From: Cellvibrionaceae bacterium
Lineage (GTDB): Bacteria; Pseudomonadota; Gammaproteobacteria; Pseudomonadales; Cellvibrionaceae
Direction of reading: 5' to 3'
NCBI GenBank assembly: GCA_021151525.1
Contig: JAGKXD010000001.1
Location: 1 to 64,000 of the forward strand
DNA length: 64,000 bases
The position numbers and the translations under genes were made by a program. The notes under the pieces were generated by a model. That model had not been told where the DNA came from and did not search any database. It saw only the letters and a program-made list of their open reading frames with translations. Of this stretch, positions 34,427-42,921 are shown one piece after another (position 1 is the first letter of the stretch; each line of letters opens with the position of its first letter).

Positions 34427-34726
34427 GTGGCTAACGAAACCGTTTTTGTAAAAATCCTCGATAAAGAATACCAAGTTGCCTGCCCCCGTGAAGAGCGTCA
34501 GGCATTGATGGAATCGGCTCAACTCTTAGATGAGCGCATGAAAGCTATTCGCGGTTCAGGCGCGGTTATTGGATTGGAGCGCATTGCCGTTATGGCTGCA
34601 CTTAACTTGAGCCATGAATTGTTGCAGGCAAAATCGGGCACAGCGGCACCTGTGGGTGTTGCGACTGATAAGGCGGATTTACAGCGACTGAGTGACAAGA
34701 TTGAGCGTGTGTTAGCAGGGAATTAA
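34427..34726 (+). CDS. zapA: Cell division protein ZapA
   Basis: A 99-residue protein that binds FtsZ and strengthens the Z ring. ZapA pattern: VFVKILDKEYQVACPREERQALMESAQLLDERMKAIR, then ERIAVMAALNLSHELLQ. GTG start at 34427 with GGGAG upstream. It has the conserved neighbourhood zapB-like/zapA/6S RNA/fau, interrupted here by a VOC gene. A strong terminator follows at 34748-34776. Confidence 0.96.
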   Translation: MANETVFVKILDKEYQVACPREERQALMESAQLLDERMKAIRGSGAVIGLERIAVMAALNLSHELLQAKSGTAAPVGVATDKADLQRLSDKIERVLAGN

Positions 34727-34747
34727 TCCCGCAACAAATTGCCCCAG

Positions 34748-34776
34748 ACGCCTGCCTTGAGCAGGCGTTTTTATTT
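34748..34776 (+). terminator. Intrinsic terminator after zapA
   Basis: The stem ACGCCTGC paired with GCAGGCGT, loop CTTGA, followed by TTTTATTT. It separates zapA from the VOC gene. Confidence 0.92.
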
Positions 34777-34793
34777 AAACCAAGGAGAAAGAT

Positions 34794-35168
34794 ATGGATG
34801 TAAAAGTATCTGAAATCGGCCAAATCGCGATTACCGTTAGCGATGTTGAACAAGCGCTTGGCTTTTACCGCGATGTCCTCGGCTTAACCTTCCTCTTTAG
34901 TCCCGCTCCCACACTTGCGTTTCTCACGGCAGGCACAGTGCGCATCATGCTCAGCACACCCCAAGGGTCAGGCGCGGTCGGCGCAAATTCCATCCTGTAT
35001 TTTAAAATTGAACAATTAGAAGCCGCTTACGAGCAAATTCTCGCCCGCGGCGCCACCGCCGAACGCCCGCCACAACTCGCTGCCAAAATGGCAGATCACG
35101 ACCTGTGGATTGGATTTTTACGCGACCCCGATGGAAATTTAGTGGGTTTGATGGAAGAGAAACGTTAA
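34794..35168 (+). CDS. VOC-superfamily (glyoxalase-like) protein
   Basis: A 124-residue vicinal-oxygen-chelate protein with two beta-alpha-beta-beta-beta halves: IGQIAITVSDVEQALGFYRDVLGLTFLF and SILYFKIEQLEAAYEQILARGATAE, ending LWIGFLRDPDGNLVGLMEEK. The metal residues are not complete (Gln at the usual first His position), so it may be a binding protein or have a changed active site. Very strong ribosome site (AAGGAG). It is inserted between zapA and the 6S RNA gene and is followed by a family B hairpin. Confidence 0.9.
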   Translation: MDVKVSEIGQIAITVSDVEQALGFYRDVLGLTFLFSPAPTLAFLTAGTVRIMLSTPQGSGAVGANSILYFKIEQLEAAYEQILARGATAERPPQLAAKMADHDLWIGFLRDPDGNLVGLMEEKR

Positions 35169-35189
35169 TGGTTAGAAATATAGTAAACA

Positions 35190-35228
35190 GGGAGTCTTCA
35201 TCCTGGCAAAGCGAGGATGAAGACTCCC
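35190..35228. repeat. Palindromic repeat family B, short copy
   Basis: GGGAGTCTTCATCCT paired with AGGATGAAGACTCCC around the loop GGCAAAGCG. Twenty-two bases after the VOC stop; it could serve as its terminator. Confidence 0.8.
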
Positions 35229-35391
35229 AACTAAATATCGAATTTTTGTAAAAAGATGCTTTTCAACCAATTCGTTCAGACACGAACCACTCTGGTTTCC
35301 TGCCGTACAAAATCGTAACTTTTGGCGTAAGTCCAGCGGTTTATAAGACTAAATTTGTATAAACGGTTATAAGACCCAAGCTTAATATCAT

Positions 35392-35422
35392 TTGCGATGG
35401 GTTATGTAGTCTGGGTTATACT
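35392..35422 (+). promoter_or_regulatory. Promoter of the 6S RNA gene
   Basis: The -10 element TATACT at 35417-35422 lies 6-7 bases before the expected RNA start; a weak -35 (TTGCGA) sits near 35392, at a long spacing of 19. It is read from the sequence and not tested. Confidence 0.6.
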
Positions 35423-35428
35423 GGCCCC

Positions 35429-35602
35429 AGCCCTGGAATGTTTGCAAACCGACAAGTCCTTGAGCCGATTTCCACAAAACTGGTGGTGTCTCGTTGTGTT
35501 TGGTGTGCATGTCCGCTTGACGGAAAGCCTTAAAAACCACAGGTACTACCTCCTTGAACCTATGGGTTCAAGGCCAGCTTGGTAGCGGCATTTTCGGGGT
35601 TT
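35429..35602 (+). ncRNA. ssrS: 6S RNA
   Basis: A regulatory RNA that mimics an open promoter and sequesters sigma-70 RNA polymerase in stationary phase. Recognised by landmarks shared with E. coli 6S RNA, in order: AGTCCTTGAGCCGAT, GAAAGCCTTAAAA, the hairpin CCTTGAACCTATGGGTTCAAGG, then GCGGCATTTTCGGGGTTTCC. The 5' end (GCCCTGGAATG) pairs with the 3' end to close the rod. The position between zapA and fau is the conserved one. Ends are estimated to within a few bases. Confidence 0.93.
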
Positions 35603-35886
35603 CCTTTTACCCAAGCTTAAAAAATTTCATCCCTGATATTTTTTAAGCGTCGCGTTTCAAATACTGGCGCAAACAGGTGCGTTTGCTTGTATTTTTACGC
35701 TCGCATTTGCCGTTGGCAAATGAGCGATACGTCCTGTATTGCTGGTGCTTCGCAGTAATGTCCTAAACTCCAGTTGTATTAAACTCTGCACCGTCAAAAC
35801 TTCTCTCGGACAGATTTTTTTGCCCCAGACTTTTTCTTTGTTCATCTCTACAATGATGGGATGTTCAATAGCACCCTACTTTTCTC

Positions 35887-36489
35887 ATGACTACGACTCC
35901 CGATCCGCGCCAGGCCTTACGCAAAGAGCTGCGTGCGCGCCGCAATAGCCTTAATCCAACCCAGCAAGAAGCAGCCTCGGCTTGGGCGTTGCGGCATTTG
36001 ATGAAATCACCCAAGTTTTTGCGGGCGCAACATGTCGCTCTGTATATCGCGGCAGATGGTGAGTTGAACCCTAACCTCATTGCCGAGCAGCTGTGGAAAA
36101 TGGGTAAGCACTGTTATTTGCCCGTTTTACATCCCCGCTCGGAAGGCCAACTTTGGTTTGTGGAGTACACCCCCAATACCGAACTCAAGCCCAATCGTTT
36201 CGGGATTCCTGAACCGGATCATCGCCAAGAGCGCAAGTTTGCCCCCAATTTATTGGATGTAGTGCTTTTACCATTGGTGGGATTTGATCGCCGAGGCGGT
36301 CGCTTGGGCATGGGTGGCGGCTTTTACGACAGGACTTTCGCCTTCCATAAAGGTAAGAAAACCAAGCCTTATTTGATCGGCATGGCACACAGCTGTCAGG
36401 AAGTGGAGATGCTGGAAACGGCTGATTGGGATATTCCGCTCTACGCTGTGGTGACTGATAAGGAATTGATATTGGCGGGTAACAAGTAA
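35887..36489 (+). CDS. fau: 5-formyltetrahydrofolate cyclo-ligase
   Basis: A 200-residue enzyme converting 5-formyl-THF to 5,10-methenyl-THF with ATP. The 5-FCL pattern: ALRKELRARRNSLNPTQQ at the N-terminus, IAADGELNPNLIAEQLW, and the ATP and substrate region LLPLVGFDRRGGRLGMGGGFYDRTF. Directly downstream of 6S RNA as in E. coli (ygfA/fau), where both are in one transcript and the processed leader is 6S RNA. Confidence 0.95.
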   Translation: MTTTPDPRQALRKELRARRNSLNPTQQEAASAWALRHLMKSPKFLRAQHVALYIAADGELNPNLIAEQLWKMGKHCYLPVLHPRSEGQLWFVEYTPNTELKPNRFGIPEPDHRQERKFAPNLLDVVLLPLVGFDRRGGRLGMGGGFYDRTFAFHKGKKTKPYLIGMAHSCQEVEMLETADWDIPLYAVVTDKELILAGNK

Positions 36490-36497
36490 GTTCAAAA

Positions 36498-36517
36498 GTT
36501 GCCAGTTCCTTGGCAAC
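36498..36517 (+). terminator. Hairpin after fau
   Basis: The inverted repeat GTTGCCA...TTGGCAAC with a short loop, 9 bases past the fau stop, followed by AGATTTTGTT. It is a plausible but weak intrinsic terminator. Confidence 0.55.
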
Positions 36518-36525
36518 AGATTTTG

Positions 36526-36654
36526 TTAGGGGGCTTTAGCGACAACAACCTCTGTGGTTTTGCTGCTAAATAGGGTTTTCGCCTCAGAGGCAAGCGTGAC
36601 GCAAACGCAGAGACAAAACACCATTACTACAACCGACATAATATCGAGTTTCAT
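36526..36654 (-). CDS. Unannotated 42-residue hydrophobic Cys-rich peptide
   Basis: A short ORF below usual size cut-offs. It starts at ATG 36654 with AGGTGA six bases upstream, and ends in TAA at 36526. The product begins MKLDIMSVVVMVFCLCVCVT, an N-terminal hydrophobic helix with three cysteines alternating with other residues, then a polar tail (SEAKTLFSSKTTEVVVAKAP). It could be a single-pass membrane peptide or a small secreted peptide after cleavage near LAS. It lies alone between fau and the hexosaminidase gene, with more than 230 bases of gene-free sequence upstream. I recognise no family. Confidence 0.6.
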   Translation of the reverse strand: MKLDIMSVVVMVFCLCVCVTLASEAKTLFSSKTTEVVVAKAP

Positions 36655-36893
36655 GGGTCACCTTTATTGCTTAACTTCGACGCATCGTTATTGTTAGGGA
36701 GTAGTGATTCACTCCAACGTCAGCCACAAAACAACTAAAGTGTGGTGAGTTGCACAGCATAGTACAATTGTTTAAAAAAGATACAGGGCAAACCCCTGAT
36801 TTTCATAGATAAACACCAAAATTGCGTTATTTTTGTGCACTAAAGCTCAATTTTCCCGCCAAAATGACGTTTGCGACGTCCTTGTCGCCTCAA

Positions 36894-39494
36894 TTATTCC
36901 GCTTTTGTCACACGACTATAGTGTTCACCAACGCGGCTGCGCAGTTGCACCGATGTGGCGCTAACCGCAACCGGCGCTTGATAGGCTTTCCAGGTGGCAC
37001 CTTGATCCACACTATACTCCACCGCTAAACCAACATAGCCCGCATTAGCCAAAAGCTGGCCGTTCTTGAGCGTACCGCCGGGTGGAGGCAAGTAGAAAGA
37101 CGAGCCCATAGCCGCCATTTTTGGCAACTCTTTGGCGACCAGCGCGGCAGAAAAATCTGCCCACTCTTGCGTGCGAGCCTGCGCATTTGGCTTATCTGCC
37201 TCCCAATCAGCTTTGTGCCATGCACGTTCAGCCAAGGCAGCAACGCGAGGGTAGATCATTTGCTCAAACTGCTCAGGCGTGCGAACTGTCTCGCTCCAAA
37301 GCTGACCTTGGATACCGGCGATATTTTCAGGCTTACGTAGTTTTGGCATTTCGCGACCCACCAAGGCTTCAAGGTTGGTGATTGGCGCACCTTCGCGGGT
37401 TTTATCGGCGTTGGCGTAGTAATTATCGGGCATGAAGCCAAAGACTTTGCCGGTATCTGAATAACGAGTTGCCCAGTAGTAGCCACGCTCTTCGGGGTTA
37501 GGTTCGTATGGATGGTCGAAATACAGGTGCGAACCGGGTGACAGAATCACTTGATAGCCAGCATTCGCCAAACGGTAGGCGCGGTCTGCAACGCCCCACT
37601 CCCAAATGTTGTCCCACGCATTGGCGTAAACCTTGTCGTTCGCAAACTGCTTGCGGTTAAAGGTATTTGCTGGGTCGTACATCAAGCCATCTTCCCAACC
37701 AGCTAGATTCAAGCCGCGCGAATTGGTGATATCGGCAATTTTGCTTACAAAATAAGGCTTCAAATCCGCAACGCCGGTCACGCCTTTTTCACCTTTGGCA
37801 AAAAGCGCATTACAGGCTGGCGATTGTTGCCAAGCACCTTTGCCCACTTCGTCCCCCCCCATGTGGAAGGTCGTTAGCTTCAAGCCAGCTGCGCGATACA
37901 TTTGCTGCAATTCGTAAATCACTTTTTCCGCAAAGGCGTAGGTTGATGGCAAGCAAACGTTAATGGCGTTATCGGTGTAATTCTGCACGCTCATGTACTG
38001 CGATTTGTCTGCAGGATCGTTCAGCAAATACTGCTCAGCGGCCTCTTTTTGGCCTGCCGCAAGGAGCTTTTTGTAGCGCGCCTGCATGGATTTGATGGCC
38101 GCGCGAGCGTGACCAGGCATGTCTACCTCAGGAATGACATCAACATGACGCGCCGCCGCAAACTTGAGGATTTCCACGAAATCATCACGCGTGTAATAAC
38201 CATTGCCAGAGCCAGATTTGCTTGGCCCGGTACCCAATTGGGTGAGCAGACATTGGGTTTCAGTAGGGTCGAAGCAGCGATTGCCTCCCACATCGGTCAA
38301 CTCGGGCAAGCCGGGAATCTGGATGCGCCAGCCTTCATCTTCGGTGAGGTGCAAATGCAACTTGTTGAGCTTGTAGCGCCCCATTTGCTCAATCAAACGC
38401 AAGGTTACCGCTTTACCGTGGAAGTTGCGGCCCATGTCGTAATGCATGCCGCGCCAGGTGTAGCGCGGGCTGTCGCTGACAGTGAGCTTGGGGATATCGA
38501 ACTGACTCGCGCTGCCTGCTGGCATAAGGCTGAGCAAGCTTTGAATAGCGTAGAATGCACCGGTGTTGTCGGCACCATTTAGCAGAATTTTGTTGCCATC
38601 AACCGACATTGTGTAGCTTTCTTCGCCCATTGGGGCAGCATCTTTCGCAGAACCCGTTGCCGGAACATTTACGCCAATAGCAATGACATTGCCTGAAGCT
38701 GGCACATTGTCTGGCTGGGAATCCAACGTCAGACCTGCTGCCTTCAGCTGCTGCTGCAAATAAAGCGCTTCTTGAGTCAAACGACCGGTATAGCGAATCT
38801 GCCAGCTGTTATCCAGTTTGATGCTACCTTTCCCGAGCTTGAGCGATTTGGGGGTTGGGATGATCAACTGCGCTTTCGCATTGATTTGGCTGAGCGCGAG
38901 ATTATCCTCATAGCGCGATGCGGCTGTCGCTATGGGAAAGCCGTCGCTTTTACCCTTGCCACCAAAACGCAGCTGCTGTTCTGGCTTGGCGAAAGCATCC
39001 ACAAATTGTGCAAGGTTTTCAGTATCCGTATTGGCGAAAGTTACCGGCGCTAACCCTTGCTGGGCGATAAAAGCGCGGGGCATAAAATCGGTATAACTAA
39101 CTGCCCACTCGCCCGAACCGTATAAAAATTCGAGGCTGGCGCCCGGCGCTAAACCCGCGAAACTCTTGGTAGGTGACAACTCATTTAGGTCGCCATTGAT
39201 ATGGGCTAAGTGCAATCCCGCCATGTCTTTTGCGTGGATATTGCGCACCGAATGGAAATAAATTCGCCAATTCCCCTCGCCCGCTGGCAGTGCCACAGAC
39301 GATTGGTTTTTCAGCACCAGATGCGCTTCCATACCTTCTTGACCAAAGTTGGTAAGCACACCAAAACGAAGCTCGGTTTTCTGGGCAAACTGGGTTAAAT
39401 CCTGCTGGCTCAGGCTTTTTGGCGCCTGCGCGAAGCTCATTGCACTAAACAAAGTTGTACACAGCAATGCTGTGCCAAGGGTTGGTTGTTTCAT
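36894..39494 (-). CDS. Secreted GH20 beta-N-acetylhexosaminidase (chitobiase-like)
   Basis: An 866-residue exported enzyme that removes GlcNAc from chitobiose and short chitin oligomers. Start at 39494 gives a signal peptide (MKQPTLGTALLCTTLFSAMSFA); the longer frame to 39533 adds a non-signal acidic stretch. Domain order: chitobiase N-terminal carbohydrate-binding domain (about 30-190), GH20b domain (about 200-320), the GH20 barrel beginning PRYTWRGMHYDMGRNFH with the catalytic Asp-Glu pair in FHMGGDEVGKGAW, and a short C-terminal domain ending RSRVGEHYSRV. The Gly-Gly of the motif is encoded in an 8-G run. Probably periplasmic or outer-membrane located, feeding GlcNAc uptake. A palindrome of LacI-operator type lies upstream. 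Confidence 0.94.
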   Translation of the reverse strand: MKQPTLGTALLCTTLFSAMSFAQAPKSLSQQDLTQFAQKTELRFGVLTNFGQEGMEAHLVLKNQSSVALPAGEGNWRIYFHSVRNIHAKDMAGLHLAHINGDLNELSPTKSFAGLAPGASLEFLYGSGEWAVSYTDFMPRAFIAQQGLAPVTFANTDTENLAQFVDAFAKPEQQLRFGGKGKSDGFPIATAASRYEDNLALSQINAKAQLIIPTPKSLKLGKGSIKLDNSWQIRYTGRLTQEALYLQQQLKAAGLTLDSQPDNVPASGNVIAIGVNVPATGSAKDAAPMGEESYTMSVDGNKILLNGADNTGAFYAIQSLLSLMPAGSASQFDIPKLTVSDSPRYTWRGMHYDMGRNFHGKAVTLRLIEQMGRYKLNKLHLHLTEDEGWRIQIPGLPELTDVGGNRCFDPTETQCLLTQLGTGPSKSGSGNGYYTRDDFVEILKFAAARHVDVIPEVDMPGHARAAIKSMQARYKKLLAAGQKEAAEQYLLNDPADKSQYMSVQNYTDNAINVCLPSTYAFAEKVIYELQQMYRAAGLKLTTFHMGGDEVGKGAWQQSPACNALFAKGEKGVTGVADLKPYFVSKIADITNSRGLNLAGWEDGLMYDPANTFNRKQFANDKVYANAWDNIWEWGVADRAYRLANAGYQVILSPGSHLYFDHPYEPNPEERGYYWATRYSDTGKVFGFMPDNYYANADKTREGAPITNLEALVGREMPKLRKPENIAGIQGQLWSETVRTPEQFEQMIYPRVAALAERAWHKADWEADKPNAQARTQEWADFSAALVAKELPKMAAMGSSFYLPPPGGTLKNGQLLANAGYVGLAVEYSVDQGATWKAYQAPVAVSATSVQLRSRVGEHYSRVTKAE

Positions 39495-39596
39495 TATTGG
39501 GCTCTCATGTGGTTCGGCATCTGGCTCTGCCATATTTAGACGACCATTTTTTTAGCTGGCCGCTGCGTTGAATAAAGCGTAGTCGATAAACGCGCA

Positions 39597-39610
39597 AAGA
39601 CAACGTTGTC
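39597..39610. promoter_or_regulatory. Perfect palindrome upstream of GH20 gene, LacI-type operator candidate
   Basis: AGACAACGTTGTCT is a perfect 14-base palindrome with a central CG, the symmetry of LacI-family operators. From memory, the NagR regulators of amino-sugar use in Shewanella and relatives bind a similar GACA-CG-TGTC core. It lies about 100 bases before the start of the beta-hexosaminidase. The rest of the 285-base gap (39495-39779) holds no gene I can see. Confidence 0.55.
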
Positions 39611-39751
39611 TAAGAATACACAATAATTCCCGAAACGCTAGGGGACGAACAAAAATTAACCTTTGATATGGTTTATCTTAGGCGCTGGCCCCCACCAATC
39701 TCCCCGTACGATTCGATTTGTACAAAGCATGGTTTAAATCCTGTGGGAAAA

Positions 39752-39780
39752 TCTGCTCCTCCCCCTTTCCGAGGGGGGGT
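39752..39780. repeat. Short family D palindrome (CTCCCCCTTTCCGAGGGGG)
   Basis: The hairpin CTCCTCCCCCTTTCCGAGGGGGGG abuts the stop codon of the downstream hydrolase gene. It resembles a shortened form of the inverted repeat at 44733-44857 and probably acts as a terminator on the minus strand. Confidence 0.6.
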
Positions 39781-40622
39781 TAATTCGCTTTCAAAAAATT
39801 TGCTACCGCGTCATTCCACTGCTTGGGTGTTTTAAAGGTGCCGTAGTGGCCTACGTTTGGCAGCATCACCAATTTCGCACTGGGAATAAGCGCGGCGATT
39901 TCTTTGGCGTGATCGGGGCGAATTAGCTCCTCTTGCTGACCATCCATAATCAAGGTTGGCGAGGTGATTTTTGCCAAGTCAGCCGCGCTGAAATTAGGCT
40001 CAGCCAACCACATGACACGAATTTTTTCTGCCATAACGGGCAAATGTTCTGGCGTGGGCGAGAGCGCTAAATATTCACGGCCATTATCGCGCTGCATTTT
40101 TTCTGGTGTGACTGTACGTAAATAATCCAGAAACGGTTTTTGTAATCCGGCGGGATTAATATTTGCTCCATAGGCGACTAATTTTTTGACGCGCTCGGGG
40201 TGGTGAATCGCCATATCAATGCCAATATTTCCACCATCACTCCAACCCACTATATACGCCGATGGAATATTTAATTTATCCATTAAATGCACTGTATCTT
40301 CGGCCATGAGGTGATAAGTCAATGGCGCTTTTGAATCGCTGGTACGCGCTTGCCCGCGACTGTCGGGCGTGATTACGCGATAATTTTTTGAAAAAAACTC
40401 AACTTGATCTGGCCAGGAATTAGCGCTGCCCATACCACCGTGTAAAAAAATGATCGGCTCGCCGCTACCACGCTGCTCAACGTACATAGAAATATCATCG
40501 AGCTTTATGTATTCAGTTTTAGTGACTGCAGATGCCGTGTGCGATAGAAAAGCCGATGCACAGGCTGCAAACACCAACAAAATACTTACGGGAAAAGCCG
40601 CGCGCTGCAAACGTATTTTCAT
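39780..40622 (-). CDS. Exported alpha/beta hydrolase
   Basis: A 280-residue hydrolase with a signal peptide (MKIRLQRAAFPVSILLVFAACASAFLSHTASA). The fold shows the oxyanion motif FLHGGMGSANSWPDQ, nucleophile elbow VGWSDGGNIG (Ser), an acid in LIMDGQQEELI and the late His of PNVGHYGTF. It belongs to the large MhpC/pimeloyl-ester-hydrolase-like group; the substrate is unknown. It is divergent from the cytochrome b561 gene. Confidence 0.87.
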   Translation of the reverse strand: MKIRLQRAAFPVSILLVFAACASAFLSHTASAVTKTEYIKLDDISMYVEQRGSGEPIIFLHGGMGSANSWPDQVEFFSKNYRVITPDSRGQARTSDSKAPLTYHLMAEDTVHLMDKLNIPSAYIVGWSDGGNIGIDMAIHHPERVKKLVAYGANINPAGLQKPFLDYLRTVTPEKMQRDNGREYLALSPTPEHLPVMAEKIRVMWLAEPNFSAADLAKITSPTLIMDGQQEELIRPDHAKEIAALIPSAKLVMLPNVGHYGTFKTPKQWNDAVANFLKAN

Positions 40623-40736
40623 ATCTCCAACTACCTTACTGATTGTTCAACAATAATCAAAAGTTCAATATGGGCTAAACATAACAAACCAATTTATGCT
40701 ATTACTAAACATCATCACTCACTCGCGAGGACAATA

Positions 40737-41285
40737 ATGGACACACAACAACAACTCAGCCCCATCACCCGCGCCCTGCACTGGCTGGTCGCGCTGGCCG
40801 TTATAGGTTTGCTTGCGGTAGGCTTTTACATGGGAACCTTTGAAGTATGGTCGTTATTTCCCATACATAAAGCGCTCGGTGTTTTAGTTTTGCTGATTAT
40901 TTTACCGCGAGTCTTATGGCGACTTAAAAATGGCTGGCCAACCCCCGTGCGCGAATATCCAAGTTGGGAGCATAAACTTGCCGTGGTAACTCACTGGGTA
41001 TTAATTCTCGGCACCCTCATAATGCCAATTTCAGGCTTTATTTTTTCTGGCGCTGGCGGTCATGGCGTTGATGTTTTTGGGTTAGTGATAGCGCCCATGA
41101 ACCCAGACCCAACCAATCCTCATGAAGTTATCCCCTTTAATGAAACAGTGGCCGATATTGGCCACGAGACTCATGAAATGGTTGGCTACATTATGGCGAT
41201 TGCGATTGTGTTACACATTGCCGGCGCATTGAAGCATCACATTCTGGATAAAGATCGCACCTTGTTGCGCATGCTTGGTAAATAA
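40737..41285 (+). CDS. Cytochrome b561
   Basis: A 182-residue four-helix inner-membrane cytochrome of the prokaryotic b561 family. Membrane segments: ALHWLVALAVIGLLAVGFYMG, IHKALGVLVLLIILPRVLW, VVTHWVLILGTLIMPISGF and HEMVGYIMAIAIVLHIAGAL. Heme-ligand histidines are expected in the His residues of ALHW, IHKALG, THWVL and LHIAGALKHH. It probably passes electrons from quinol, for example to superoxide, as shown for E. coli CybB. It stands alone. Confidence 0.93.
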   Translation: MDTQQQLSPITRALHWLVALAVIGLLAVGFYMGTFEVWSLFPIHKALGVLVLLIILPRVLWRLKNGWPTPVREYPSWEHKLAVVTHWVLILGTLIMPISGFIFSGAGGHGVDVFGLVIAPMNPDPTNPHEVIPFNETVADIGHETHEMVGYIMAIAIVLHIAGALKHHILDKDRTLLRMLGK

Positions 41286-41289
41286 ATTT

Positions 41290-42921
41290 TCATTCGTTCT
41301 GCTCCACTAAATAGCGAATTAACGTTGCCATATTTTTAATATACACACCGGTTGAAATTCCCATGACCGGTGTGTCTGTTGGATAAGGTGACGTATCCCA
41401 CTCATCCCCAACCATTGTTTGCGCATAGCGCTCATCTTTCGATAAATCTGTTTTAGGTGGCTCACCTTTATAAGGATGGCTGGTATAAATTAAGGGTGCC
41501 GGCCAATAACCTTGCTCACTCAACGAATCTACAAGACGCTGCGCTGCCACCATTTTTTTATCATTTGTACCTGCAGCTTGTGCGCGAAAATTTAAATCTG
41601 AACTCTTATCTTCTTTTAGCGTAAAAAATTTCGCCAAGGGTTCTTTCTTTGAATTATGTAATGGCGACTCTTTTGCAAGTTGTTCAGGCGACCAACTTAA
41701 AGCCTCTGCATAGGCTGCACGCAAACCCGCTAGATCTATATGACGTGCAGAACCATAATGCGCCAAGGTTTTTTCTGGATTGTAATCCACAAAATATTCG
41801 CCATTCGCAACATTAGATCCGCGTCTATGTGTATATAAAAACTTCCCCGTACCCACTTCTATATTGCCTGCATAAGCGCGATCTCTTTTTATCAATTCGT
41901 CTGGCAGCTTCGTTTTTTCTAACCAATCCAATGCAGCAGGAATTGGCGTTAAAAATTTAGCATCCCCCGTTAAACGATAAAATTTAATTAGTTGCGCAAT
42001 ATTGTCTGCTGTCGTATTAGTTGCAATTGATTTAGGTTCAAACGAACGCGCAGCAGCAGGCAATAGATTCAAATCATATTGCAACGCCCAACCCGGCTGG
42101 GGCGGTTTTGATTGCAACACCACATAAGCATTCATCGCACGCTGAATAGGTTCGATAACACGTGAATCACCCAATGCTTGTTTACACATCAATAAAAATT
42201 CTATGTTTTTATTGGCAACATCATCATTAAAGGTAATGAACGACGAATATTCAAAATGCTGTTTATGTGCTTGCGGTTTGCGCGGAGGATAACGCTGCGG
42301 CCAACCGCCGATTGGATATTGGCTTTTTAAAACAAAATCTATGGATTTATTTAAGGCAGGGCGATATTTAGGGTTAGATTTTTCAACATAAAGGCGCAAT
42401 AAAAATGTTGCCGCATCCATAGTGCCGCCATCATCAAAAGTGGCGTTGCCATAATAAATTTGGAATTCTTCTAAACGCCACGCATTTCTACCGACAGTGT
42501 CATACCATTTGCGCAGAGATTTCTCACCCGCAAAATCCGCCACATAATTCCAGCCACCACTCGGCAATTGCGCGCGCATAATGGCTGCTGCTACTTGTTC
42601 AGCGGCGCGATAATAAAATTCATCGCCAGTTGCGTGGTATGCATCTAAAAATACATGGCCGACAGTTGCTGTACCCGGTGGTTGCAACCAAATCATGGTG
42701 CGCTTTGCTTCTAACTCACCCCATTGGCGGGAGAAATCTGGTAGATAAGACCAAACAAAACCACCTTGGTAGCTGGCTTTTTCCAGCATAAACTGGCTGG
42801 ATTTTTTCATGGTGAACAGGACGGATTCTTTGTTTACTGAATCTGCAGTGGAACTGTTTGAGAAGCCGAGCACACAAGCAAAATAAATTGCTTTTTTCAG
42901 AAGCGCTTTGGATTTTTTCAT
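41290..42921 (-). CDS. Secreted pectate lyase-like enzyme (PL10/PelA type)
   Basis: A 543-residue exported protein (signal peptide about 1-27, ending FSNSSTA). It has the alpha/alpha-type repeats of PelA/PL10 lyases: PSGGWNYVADF, then DFVLKSQYPIGGWPQRYPPR, and the conserved ITFNDDVANKNIEFLL segment where the metal and catalytic Asp lie. It is longer than classic PL10 catalytic domains (about 330 residues) by a C-terminal part ending LSEQGYWPAPLIYTSHPY, which may be a related second half. It would cut polygalacturonate by beta-elimination. Cellvibrio japonicus has a known PL10 enzyme. It lies downstream of the ilvA terminator, with a TGTATACA site about 85 bases before the start. Confidence 0.7.
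   Translation of the reverse strand: MKKSKALLKKAIYFACVLGFSNSSTADSVNKESVLFTMKKSSQFMLEKASYQGGFVWSYLPDFSRQWGELEAKRTMIWLQPPGTATVGHVFLDAYHATGDEFYYRAAEQVAAAIMRAQLPSGGWNYVADFAGEKSLRKWYDTVGRNAWRLEEFQIYYGNATFDDGGTMDAATFLLRLYVEKSNPKYRPALNKSIDFVLKSQYPIGGWPQRYPPRKPQAHKQHFEYSSFITFNDDVANKNIEFLLMCKQALGDSRVIEPIQRAMNAYVVLQSKPPQPGWALQYDLNLLPAAARSFEPKSIATNTTADNIAQLIKFYRLTGDAKFLTPIPAALDWLEKTKLPDELIKRDRAYAGNIEVGTGKFLYTHRRGSNVANGEYFVDYNPEKTLAHYGSARHIDLAGLRAAYAEALSWSPEQLAKESPLHNSKKEPLAKFFTLKEDKSSDLNFRAQAAGTNDKKMVAAQRLVDSLSEQGYWPAPLIYTSHPYKGEPPKTDLSKDERYAQTMVGDEWDTSPYPTDTPVMGISTGVYIKNMATLIRYLVEQNE

Noticed and set aside
38049..38582. A 177-codon plus-strand ORF opposite the GH20 gene
   Set aside because: It lies fully antisense to a well-supported domain of the hexosaminidase and shows no family pattern.
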